Positions 1-6,162 of a stretch of 7,528 nt of DNA are shown here, in pieces. The translations under genes were made by a program, and so were the position numbers. Source of the stretch: an uncultured Lachnospiraceae bacterium (lineage in GTDB: Bacteria; Bacillota; Clostridia; Lachnospirales; Lachnospiraceae); the NCBI GenBank assembly GCA_910586025.1, contig CAJUIO010000116.1:2523-10050 (forward strand), in the 5' to 3' direction. How positions within the stretch are numbered: the first letter of the stretch is position 1; each line of letters starts with the position of its first letter. The notes beneath the pieces were generated by a model that did not search any database, had not been told where the DNA came from, and saw nothing but the letters and a program-made list of their open reading frames with translations.

Positions 1-1
1 C

Positions 2-163
2 CTTGAAAAAAGATTTGTTGATACAACGAGACGATATGGAATATATCCGTTTTCTGTTGACCGCTGGAACTATACTTACCAATATAAGGATTATTTCGAG
101 AGAATGGCCGAAAAATCCATATATAAATTACTGCCAGATATTGAAAAAAGTATATATTATTAG
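2..163 (+). CDS. C-terminal end of an unidentified protein (5' end outside window)
   Basis: An open frame enters from the left edge and gives 53 codons before a TAG at 161-163. The visible tail is hydrophilic and rich in Tyr, Lys, Asp and Arg, with segments DTTRRYGIYPFSVDRW and ERMAEKSIYKLLPDIEKS. It has no membrane segment. The SxDRW stretch followed by an amphipathic helix faintly recalls the C-terminus of sulfotransferase-like proteins, but that is too weak for a call. The frame is accepted as real because it is open from the edge, ends directly before a strong hairpin terminator, and no competing frame covers it. It is the only + strand gene here, is convergent with the lipoprotein gene, and is visibly more AT-rich than melA and its neighbours. 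Confidence 0.6.
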   Translation, partial: LEKRFVDTTRRYGIYPFSVDRWNYTYQYKDYFERMAEKSIYKLLPDIEKSIYY

Positions 164-197
164 ATCGCCCTCCTGTCTGTAAATCCAGGAGGGCGGT
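164..197 (+). terminator. GC-rich hairpin terminator shared by convergent genes
   Basis: CGCCCTCCTG (166-175) and CAGGAGGGCG (186-195) form a perfect 10-bp stem around a 10-nt loop. An A-T pair and a G-T wobble extend it to 164-197. It begins one base after the TAG of the left-edge gene and is followed on the + strand by the moderately T-rich GTTTATCCTT, so it fits a rho-independent terminator for that gene. It also lies six bases beyond the stop of the minus-strand lipoprotein gene. On that side the following sequence is A/T-mixed rather than a clean T run, so the reverse direction would be weaker. Confidence 0.8.
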
Positions 198-203
198 TTA
201 TCC

Positions 204-689
204 TTACAGTTCTTCAAACAGCATTTTCAAATCAATATTTTTACAATCATAGCCAACGATTTTCAATCTGTTCTGGCCGCTTTTAAACGATATTGTTTTA
301 GTTACGAATCCGTCTGTCGAAGTATCCGGCGAGCATTCAAGCACCGTCGTGACATTGCCGTCGCCATCAATATGCACGATCTTTGCCAATCCGTTTGAGA
401 TGCTGAAAGAAAAGTCTATATCCATATTCTGATTTTCTTCTAATGTTTCTGTCCATATCGTCTGACGTCCGTCAAATTTGGAAACCGTAAGTGAATACTC
501 TCCGTTTATGGAATTAGCAACGGAAACCTCCTTCGCATAATGATCCTCTATCTGTGCAATTTTTTCATTGGAATCATACTCACGTCTTGCAAATTCATTG
601 CCGCATCCCGTCAGCAGCAGGCACAGTAAGCAAGTCAGCACCCCCCGCCGCAGCCTGACGGGGGTAATTTGAATTTTCAATTTTATCAT
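204..689 (-). CDS. Small secreted lipoprotein of unknown function
   Basis: This is a 161-residue protein with a lipoprotein signal peptide: basic N-terminus (lysines, then RLRR near 12-15), hydrophobic core about 16-27, and lipobox LLTGC with the lipidated Cys at 29. The mature part of about 132 residues should be anchored on the outer face of the membrane. It begins with a charged stretch (REYDSNEKIAQIEDHYAKE) and continues as an alternating-polarity, beta-rich segment from about 62 to 155, with two more cysteines (about 119 and 149). I do not recognise a family. The ATG at 687-689 has AG-rich sequence upstream (GGAAAAGC just before it, AGAGGGAAG further up). It starts 31 nt after the melA stop on the same strand, so it is probably cotranscribed as the last gene, ending at the shared hairpin. 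A sugar-related role would be guesswork. Confidence 0.8.
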   Translation of the reverse strand: MIKLKIQITPVRLRRGVLTCLLCLLLTGCGNEFARREYDSNEKIAQIEDHYAKEVSVANSINGEYSLTVSKFDGRQTIWTETLEENQNMDIDFSFSISNGLAKIVHIDGDGNVTTVLECSPDTSTDGFVTKTISFKSGQNRLKIVGYDCKNIDLKMLFEEL

Positions 690-720
690 GCTTTTCCATC
701 TTCCCTCTAAATTTTGGTTT

Positions 721-2040
721 CTACCGGTACATCTTCATATATTCACCATGAGCATCGATAAGCTCGTCGCACATTTTCACGATATCATCCAGACTGAGCT
801 GCGCAGCCGTATGCGGATCCAGCATAGCGGCCTGGTAAACCGCCTCCCTCTTTCTGCTTCTTGCGGCCTCAATGGCAAGCAGCTGCTCATTGATATTCGT
901 CATGTTCATAGCCGCCAGCTGTACCGGGAGTCTTCCCACATGGCAGGGGTGAATCCCGTCGCCGTTTACGAGGCAGGGCACCTCCACGCAGGCATCATCA
1001 GGAAGATTTTCGATACAGCCATGGTTGATCACATTGCCTCCGATCTCATAGGGCTTGCTCTCCGTGACAGCCTCCATGATATAAGACGCATATTCGCGGC
1101 TGCGCTCATGAGTGACCTCTCCGTTCTGCAGGATCTCATCCCGCTCCTTCTCCCATCCCTCGATCTGGTTGATGCATCTTCTCGGATACTCGTCCAGGGG
1201 AATATTGTACCTCTCAATCAGTTCGGGATATTCCGGTTTTATGAAAAAGCAGTTGTACTCCGCATTGTGCTCGCTCGATTCCGTACAGTAATAGCCCAGC
1301 CTCTCAATATATTCGAACCTTACCATATCATGGTGCTTTTCCCCGGCGTTTTTCTCTCTTGCACGGCGGCGGATCTCAGGATAGAGATCATTTCCGAACC
1401 TGTCCTCCAGCTTTAAGAGCCACCCCATATGATTGATACCTGCAATCAGCTCCCGGCGGCCTTCCAGCTTATCCTCCATATTGAGAGACTTGAGAAGACC
1501 CTCCGAGCAGACCTGAACACTATGGCACAGTCCCACTGTCTTTATCGGCGTATAACGCAGCATATAGCCCGTGAGAATCCCCATGGGATTGGTATAATTC
1601 AAAAACAGAGCATCCGGGCACACCTCGGCCATATCCTGTGCAAAGCCTTCCAGCACCGGAATCGTGCGCAGCCCTCTCATGATGCCCCCGATTCCGAGCG
1701 TGTCCGCAATCGTCTGCCGCAGACCATACTTCTTGGGAATCTCAAAATCCGTGATCGTACACGGATCATATCCTCCCACCTGAATGGCATCCACCACGAA
1801 ATCCGCTCCCCTTAAGGCATCCTTTCTCTTTTCCACGCCAAGATATGTAAAAATCCTGGCCCTTGACCGGTTCACATTCTTGTTTATGGCTTCCAGTATA
1901 ATTCTGGATTCCTCCAGACGCTTTGCGTCAATGTCATAGAGCGCAATCTCACTCTCGCACAGGGACGGGGTGCACATACAGTCCCCCAATACGTTCCTCG
2001 CAAAAATCGTGCTTCCCGCTCCCATAAATGTTATCTTCAT
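721..2040 (-). CDS. melA: Alpha-galactosidase (melibiase), glycoside hydrolase family 4
   Basis: This 439-residue cytosolic enzyme hydrolyses alpha-galactosides such as melibiose by the unusual GH4 redox-elimination route, which needs NAD+ and a divalent metal (family knowledge). It resembles E. coli MelA (about 451 residues) from end to end. Visible landmarks are the dinucleotide-binding loop GAGST (7-11), YDID (35-38) at the end of the second Rossmann strand, ADFVV (79-83), QTIADTLG (109-116) with GGIMR after it, NYTNP (148-152), GLCHS (170-174) and AGINHM (200-205). C172 and H204 are the expected metal ligands. ESSEHNAEY (254-262), IPLDEYPRRC (280-289), SREYAS (314-319) and MLDPHTAA (406-413) also match MelA. 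The ATG at 2038-2040 has GGGA six bases upstream and AGGAAAGGG further up. A 6-phospho-glycosidase of the same family is less likely given the MelA-specific similarity. A TATAAT box upstream suggests its own promoter. Confidence 0.94.
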   Translation of the reverse strand: MKITFMGAGSTIFARNVLGDCMCTPSLCESEIALYDIDAKRLEESRIILEAINKNVNRSRARIFTYLGVEKRKDALRGADFVVDAIQVGGYDPCTITDFEIPKKYGLRQTIADTLGIGGIMRGLRTIPVLEGFAQDMAEVCPDALFLNYTNPMGILTGYMLRYTPIKTVGLCHSVQVCSEGLLKSLNMEDKLEGRRELIAGINHMGWLLKLEDRFGNDLYPEIRRRAREKNAGEKHHDMVRFEYIERLGYYCTESSEHNAEYNCFFIKPEYPELIERYNIPLDEYPRRCINQIEGWEKERDEILQNGEVTHERSREYASYIMEAVTESKPYEIGGNVINHGCIENLPDDACVEVPCLVNGDGIHPCHVGRLPVQLAAMNMTNINEQLLAIEAARSRKREAVYQAAMLDPHTAAQLSLDDIVKMCDELIDAHGEYMKMYR

Positions 2041-2080
2041 TTGAATTCCCGTACCCTTTCCTGATTGTTAATTGAAACTG

Positions 2081-2109
2081 ATTATAGTGGTTTCTTATGA
2101 ATTTAAGCC
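2081..2109 (-). promoter_or_regulatory. Putative internal promoter upstream of melA
   Basis: Reading the minus strand, a perfect -10 box TATAAT lies at 2081-2086. The hexamer 17 bp upstream is GGCTTA (2104-2109), a poor -35. The 84-nt gap is clearly longer than the other gaps in this gene set (25-31 nt). A strong -10 with a weak -35 fits an activator-dependent sugar promoter, which is inference. A direct repeat CTGATT (2061-2066 and 2078-2083, + strand) overlaps the expected start region. Confidence 0.4.
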
Positions 2110-2124
2110 CCGTAAGGCTGTCTT

Positions 2125-2799
2125 CTAAAGCAGAACCTGGGCATTTGTACCGTAAAAAACATCGCGATGCCCGGACAGACGGCGGCAGATTTCCTCTAGG
2201 CGGTCCCAGTTCCGGTCCACATCGAATTCATAGCTGTGGCCCCAGATATAAAGGAGCTGAGGGCTTGACGGTGACAGCGCCACAAAATCATCGATCATCT
2301 CCAATAGATTTTCCCGGTTATGATGCGCACTGGCTCTCAATTCAAGCAAGTTCTCACTGATCCCGAAATCTCCTGTCTCGATCACGGTCCTTGCGTACCG
2401 AATACCGCAGTCCGCCGCTATTTTCATCACCTTCTCATTGTATGTGCCAAAGGGATAGGCCATGCCGCAAATCTCACACTGAAATGTCTGCTCATGAATC
2501 CATTTATCCCGGCTGATTTCATTATATATAGTCTCCTCATCACATTCCGCCAGATTTGCATGAGTAAGACAGTGCACCGCTATCTCATGTCCCCTGTAAA
2601 GCTCCGGAAGCTCCCTCACATTCAGGCGGTGAATACGAATTCCGTTATTCTCAAAGACTTCCGCATAGCTCTGAATCCCGCTGTTCAGATTAAAAGTCGC
2701 CTTGAGCCCGTAGCGGTTAAGCAGCTCCACCAGCCGCCTGTCCTGTGTCACTCCGTCATCATAGCTGAAGGTCACAGCCTTTTTCTTTCCTTCCCACAT
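2125..2799 (-). CDS. Polysaccharide/oligosaccharide deacetylase, NodB (CE4) type
   Basis: This is a 224-residue enzyme predicted to remove acetyl groups from a sugar or similar amide substrate with a bound divalent metal (CE4 family knowledge). The NodB motifs appear in order: TFSYDDG with D14 and D15 (catalytic base and metal ligand), RYGLKATFNLNSG (29-41), GHEIAVHCLTH with H76 and H80 (metal ligands), AYPFG (114-118), and WGHSYEFD (186-193) with H188 as the C-terminal histidine. There is no signal peptide or membrane segment, so it should act in the cytosol, unlike cell-wall deacetylases. The frame is open upstream to a TTG at 2835, which would overlap the PII-like gene by 11 nt. The ATG at 2797-2799 is chosen because GAGG sits 8 nt before it and leaves a 25-nt gap. 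Lying between the PII-like gene and melA, it may act on acetylated oligosaccharides. The substrate is unknown. Confidence 0.87.
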   Translation of the reverse strand: MWEGKKKAVTFSYDDGVTQDRRLVELLNRYGLKATFNLNSGIQSYAEVFENNGIRIHRLNVRELPELYRGHEIAVHCLTHANLAECDEETIYNEISRDKWIHEQTFQCEICGMAYPFGTYNEKVMKIAADCGIRYARTVIETGDFGISENLLELRASAHHNRENLLEMIDDFVALSPSSPQLLYIWGHSYEFDVDRNWDRLEEICRRLSGHRDVFYGTNAQVLL

Positions 2800-2824
2800 T
2801 CCCTTTTCCTCACTTTCTGTCCTG

Positions 2825-3502
2825 TCAATCCTCAATCAGTCTAAGACCTGCCGTATCCGTAACCGGCAGGGAAAATACAATGGACTTTGCCTTGGATTCC
2901 ATTCCGGCCTGCTCCATAACCGCCTTCATGATGTCGTTTTTCTGCTCCTTTTTCGCCACGATCAGAATAATCTCCTTCTCCGCCGCAAGAGAGACTCCCA
3001 GGAATTTTTCCGCCTGCTCCATTCCGGTTCCCTTTGCATGGAGAACCGTGCCTCCGTAAGCTCCCGCACCTCTTGCCGCATCCATCACAAGTTCAATGTA
3101 TCCCTGATTGGCAATCACAATAACAAGCTCGTAAACCGTATCCTTCAAAACCGATTCCTCCTCCTTCCGGAACTCCTGGTTCGTTGTCAAAAACTGCAGC
3201 GCCTTTTTTCCTCCGATACTGCTTAACGGAACCACAAAGGCAATTCCCTCTCCCGGAGCATCAATATGAAATTTTTTCTGCAGATCCTTTTTGGTCTTAA
3301 TCCAGCTGCTCTCCTCGAGTACCGCAAATATCACCGCCTTTTCCGTGGCTTCCAGTCCGAGATAATCCAGCACGTCACCGGATGCCGTTCCGGCGCCCAG
3401 AGTGATGAACGTCACCTGCAGCTCATCCTGTTTGTACAAACCCATGTATTTCTTACTCAGTTTCCTGTTGATGATCGTGGTCATCATGTATAGTCTGCCC
3501 AT
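2825..3502 (-). CDS. Tandem PII-like signalling protein
   Basis: This 225-residue cytosolic protein is built from two PII-like ferredoxin-fold modules, about residues 1-105 and 122-225. Canonical GlnB/GlnK have one module of about 112 residues and trimerise. The C-terminal module is clearer: YELVIVIANQGYIELVMDAA (strand and helix), GAGAYGGTVLHAKG leading into a short T-loop-like segment (about 152-172), EKEIILIVAKKE (175-186), then a helix and KAKSIVFSLPV. The N-terminal module repeats the pattern with LGAGTASGDVLDYLG (35-49) and EKAVIFAVLEE (54-64). The uridylylated Tyr of classical T-loops is not evident. It starts 31 nt downstream of the DUF1538 gene (ATG 3500-3502, GAGG 6 nt upstream), so the two are almost certainly cotranscribed. 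PII proteins typically bind adenine nucleotides and gate transporters. Which ligand this one binds is unknown. Confidence 0.85.
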   Translation of the reverse strand: MGRLYMMTTIINRKLSKKYMGLYKQDELQVTFITLGAGTASGDVLDYLGLEATEKAVIFAVLEESSWIKTKKDLQKKFHIDAPGEGIAFVVPLSSIGGKKALQFLTTNQEFRKEEESVLKDTVYELVIVIANQGYIELVMDAARGAGAYGGTVLHAKGTGMEQAEKFLGVSLAAEKEIILIVAKKEQKNDIMKAVMEQAGMESKAKSIVFSLPVTDTAGLRLIED

Positions 3503-3532
3503 TAAGCACCTCGCAATTTTTCTAAGCTAACC

Positions 3533-5065
3533 TTACAGTTCGATAATCTCCATGTCCCCGTACATATCGATAGACGCATATCCTGCGGCGGTACTCTTCT
3601 GAAGATGCTCCGCCTTCAGACGGTAAATCAGACCAAGCCCCTGGATCGTGATAAGCGGAGTCATAGCAACCATTGCAACCACACCGAAAGCGTCCGTCAC
3701 GATATTTCCTCCAACCGTGCTGCAGGCTCCCATGGCAAGAGGCAGAAGAAAGGTGGCCGTCATAGGTCCGGAAGCCACTCCGCCGGAGTCAAACGCAATA
3801 GCCGTGAAGATCTTCGGCACAAAGAAGGTAAGAATGAGCGCAATCGCATAGCCCGGAATAATGAACCACATAATGGAGATTCCGGTGAGAACTCTGATCA
3901 TGGAGATTCCGATGGACAGGGAAACACCCACCGATAAGCTCATTCCCATAGCCTTCGCCGAGACGGAGCCGGATGTGATCTCCTCCACCTGCTTGGTGAG
4001 CACGAACACCGCAGGCTCGGCAAGCACGATGAAATAACCGATCACCATTCCGATAGGAACTATGATCCACGCATAGGGAAGTCCGGCCAGAACCTGCCCC
4101 AGGTAATTACCGGCAGGCATAAAGCCCACGTTCACTCCTGTCAGGAAAAGCACGAGTCCCACATATGTATAGGCCAGACCGATGACGATCTTGATCAGAG
4201 CCTTTTTCTTGATATCTCTTGATATAATTTGAAACAGACCGAAGAAAAGGATGATGGGCAGGAGCGAGACCGCCATCTCCTTAATATATGTAGGGAAGCC
4301 CTCCGCAAACAGCCCCCAGAGCTGTACGGAATTGTCAATGTCCGGTATGGACTTTGGCACATACTCCGCGCTTCCCGGATGATAGATCATGCCAAGCACC
4401 AGCACTGCGATAATAGGACCCACGGAACACAGGGACACAAGACCGAAGCTGTCGTCCGCCGCATGACGGTCACTACGGATTGCGGAAATACCAACGCCGA
4501 GCGCCATGATAAAGGGCACTGTCATGGGACCCGTGGTAACGCCTCCGGAATCGAATGCGACGGAAAGAAAATCCTTTGGAACAAAATATGCCAGGACAAA
4601 TACCACCGCATAGAAGCCCAGCAGCATATGAGGCAGCGCAATCCCAAACAGCATACGCAGGAGCGCAATCACGAGAAAACACCCGACTCCCGCCGCCACC
4701 GCCAGGATCAGCACCATATTGGGAACTGAGGGAACCTGCTCCGCCAGAACCTGCAGATCCGGCTCCGAGATCGTTATGACAAAGCCCAGGGCAAAGCTGA
4801 CCAGTATCATGACCAGCAGGTTTCTGCTCTTCGTCATGGTAGTACCCACTCTCTCGCCCATGGGAGTCATGGCCATCTCCGCACCGATGGAAAAAAGCAT
4901 CATTCCCACTATGAGCAGTACGGCACCGATCAGAAACGCCATCACAATACTGGGTTCAATAGGTGCGATGGTAAAGCACAGCAGCAATACGATTGCTATG
5001 ATGGGAAATACCGCCTTTAAGGTTTCCAGAAATTTTTCTTTAATCTTAGATCTGTTGAGCTGCAA
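3533..5065 (-). CDS. DUF1538 polytopic membrane protein, putative transporter with duplicated halves
   Basis: This is a 510-residue integral membrane protein with about 14 hydrophobic segments. Two halves are clearly homologous. GAEMAMTPMGERVG (61-74) matches GVNVGFMPAGNYLG (310-323), and SEP..VLAEQV (100-111) matches AEP..VLTKQV (349-360), both 249 residues apart. FDSGGVTTGPMT (171-182) matches FDSGGVASGPMT (425-436), 254 apart, and DSFGLV...GMIY matches DAFGVV...GLIY. These are DUF1538 hallmarks. The architecture resembles secondary transporters, but I know of no established substrate. The C-terminal tail from about 482 (RLKAEHLQK to DMEIIEL) is polar and could face the cytosol. The frame begins at TTG (5063-5065). 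In-frame stops lie just upstream and no ATG occurs near the N-terminus, so TTG with AAAGG 10 nt ahead is the best start. The PII-like gene follows directly, suggesting PII control of its activity (inference). Confidence 0.87.
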   Translation of the reverse strand: MQLNRSKIKEKFLETLKAVFPIIAIVLLLCFTIAPIEPSIVMAFLIGAVLLIVGMMLFSIGAEMAMTPMGERVGTTMTKSRNLLVMILVSFALGFVITISEPDLQVLAEQVPSVPNMVLILAVAAGVGCFLVIALLRMLFGIALPHMLLGFYAVVFVLAYFVPKDFLSVAFDSGGVTTGPMTVPFIMALGVGISAIRSDRHAADDSFGLVSLCSVGPIIAVLVLGMIYHPGSAEYVPKSIPDIDNSVQLWGLFAEGFPTYIKEMAVSLLPIILFFGLFQIISRDIKKKALIKIVIGLAYTYVGLVLFLTGVNVGFMPAGNYLGQVLAGLPYAWIIVPIGMVIGYFIVLAEPAVFVLTKQVEEITSGSVSAKAMGMSLSVGVSLSIGISMIRVLTGISIMWFIIPGYAIALILTFFVPKIFTAIAFDSGGVASGPMTATFLLPLAMGACSTVGGNIVTDAFGVVAMVAMTPLITIQGLGLIYRLKAEHLQKSTAAGYASIDMYGDMEIIEL

Positions 5066-5144
5066 AATATCAGAGCCTTTCTTTTATCAATTTTAGACAG
5101 AAAAATCTGCCTATTAAAGTATATCATAAAAAGATTCTGATATT
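5066..5144. repeat. Inverted repeat flanking the DUF1538 promoter region
   Basis: AATATCAGA (5066-5074) and TCTGATATT (5136-5144) are a perfect 9-bp inverted pair. A third related half-site, ATATCA (5121-5126), overlaps the -10 region and forms an ATATCA/TGATAT pair with 5138-5143 across 11 bp. The outer arms lie at the ribosome binding site and at the -35. They could be operator half-sites for an unidentified regulator, or chance matches in AT-rich DNA. Confidence 0.3.
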
Positions 5145-5146
5145 AA
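5118..5146 (-). promoter_or_regulatory. Putative promoter of the DUF1538/PII-like gene set
   Basis: On the minus strand, the -10 box TATACT (5118-5123) is preceded by TG one base upstream (extended -10, 5125-5126). A 17-bp spacer leads to TTAATA (5141-5146), four of six matches to TTGACA. Transcription would start near 5110, about 45 nt before the TTG start. The leader begins with a short hairpin (GGCAGA, TTTT loop, TCTGTC). This is the only good promoter candidate between the decayed ABC operon and the DUF1538 gene. Confidence 0.55.
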
Positions 5147-5210
5147 GAAAAAACAGAAAATTTTCGAATCTTAATAAATTCTTTATGGTTGCCGTCCTTT
5201 CAGATATTCT

Positions 5211-6160
5211 CTATGCCTTAATCCTTCTTGACCATTTCTTTACGGCAAATGGCATACACACAATACCAATCAGCACAGGAACGGTAATCAGCAGATATGG
5301 AGACCAGATATATTTTCCAAAGAAATGAAACGTATATGTCCGGAAAATATCAGTCCCGCTTCCCACTAACGGTATTAAACTTAACGTTTTCTGCAATCCG
5401 AAAGGAAGATACGGATCAATCAGCGTTGGAACATATACAACCGCAAGACTGAGAATCAATGCTGATCAGCTGAACCGGCATATTCCACCCTGTGGTTCCC
5501 ATAAAGACAAGCTGCGATACAATATCACAAATTGCGATCATTGTAAATAATTCCAATGTAAAAACCAGACCGGTAATTATTTTGGCAAAAGCAATTTTTT
5601 TCCGGCCGTTTTTTGTTGTCAATACCAAGAGACTTGTATTGTCATGCCATTCTCCGGCAAACAGCACAGACAAAACAATCGCAAGAAACAGTGCCGTTGA
5701 CTCCGCCGACATGTCAATCGTAATACTCAGAAGCGTCTGCCAGCCTTGTATCCATCCATAATGAAACGGCTTGCTCACCCTTTCATCTATTTGCAGTAAA
5801 TATTCCTTTTCTTTCCCTGTCTGATTATTATTTTCAAGATATTTCTCAAGAACCAGCTGCCTTCTTCCATAAAAATCAGTCAATTTCTCCGGTTCGAAAT
5901 AACTGACAGCTGCCTGATAACTTCCGGCCTCTTGAAGTTCAGGCCACAAGCGCATACTCCTGCCGGTCTCTTATGGCGGCATATCCATCGAAATTTCTCC
6001 CAAAATCAGAGCCTGTAAAATCAACCTTGCTTCCAAAATTAAACCACTGAAAAGAAAGTATGCTGCCGAATACCACAACATACAGAAAACACAAAAAAAC
6101 GCTTATTTTCGTGCCCGCCCTCCGCCATAATTTTCTATGTTCCAGTAAAAACAGTTCCAT
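5211..6160 (-). pseudogene. ABC-2-type transporter permease, broken by frameshifts
   Basis: Three overlapping minus-strand frames together read as one permease, in order 6160-5939, 5955-5416 and 5459-5211. The first has an ATG at 6158-6160 two bases after the ATPase stop, with AGGAGG 10-12 nt upstream inside the ATPase gene, then a basic N-terminus and TM1 (about residues 18-40). The second holds a large soluble loop (about 85 residues), then helices around ESTALFLAIVLSVLFAGEW and KIITGLVFTLELFTMIAICD. The third holds the last helices and a basic end (KKWSRRIKA). Both joins need the reader to skip one base (one extra, or two missing). At the second join, around 5450-5475, MPVQLIS meets LILSLAVVYV. 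Family members usually have further membrane residues there, so an internal deletion is likely (inference). The intact protein would have exported a substrate with the adjacent ATPase. In its present form it should not be made whole. Confidence 0.8.
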
Positions 6161-6162
6161 AG

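Noticed and set aside
688..1416. Long + strand open frame opposite melA
   Set aside because: It lies wholly antisense to the well-supported melA, its translation shows no family signal, and the melA motifs explain the sequence.
2107..2119. Small hairpin (AGCC/GGCT) after the deacetylase stop as a terminator
   Set aside because: There are only four to five base pairs and no T tract follows on the minus strand. It overlaps the proposed -35 region instead.
2320..2844. + strand open frame opposite the deacetylase
   Set aside because: It is antisense to a frame containing all the NodB motifs in order, and has no recognisable domain or ribosome binding site.
4229..4729. + strand open frame opposite the DUF1538 gene
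   Set aside because: It is a highly charged, His/Arg/Gln-rich translation typical of the complement of a hydrophobic membrane-protein gene, and the DUF1538 frame is clearly coding.
5156..5165. GAAAATTTTC palindrome as a terminator for the ABC relic
   Set aside because: The stem is entirely A/T apart from its end pair and leaves no real loop. A T run follows on the minus strand, but hairpin stability would be very poor.
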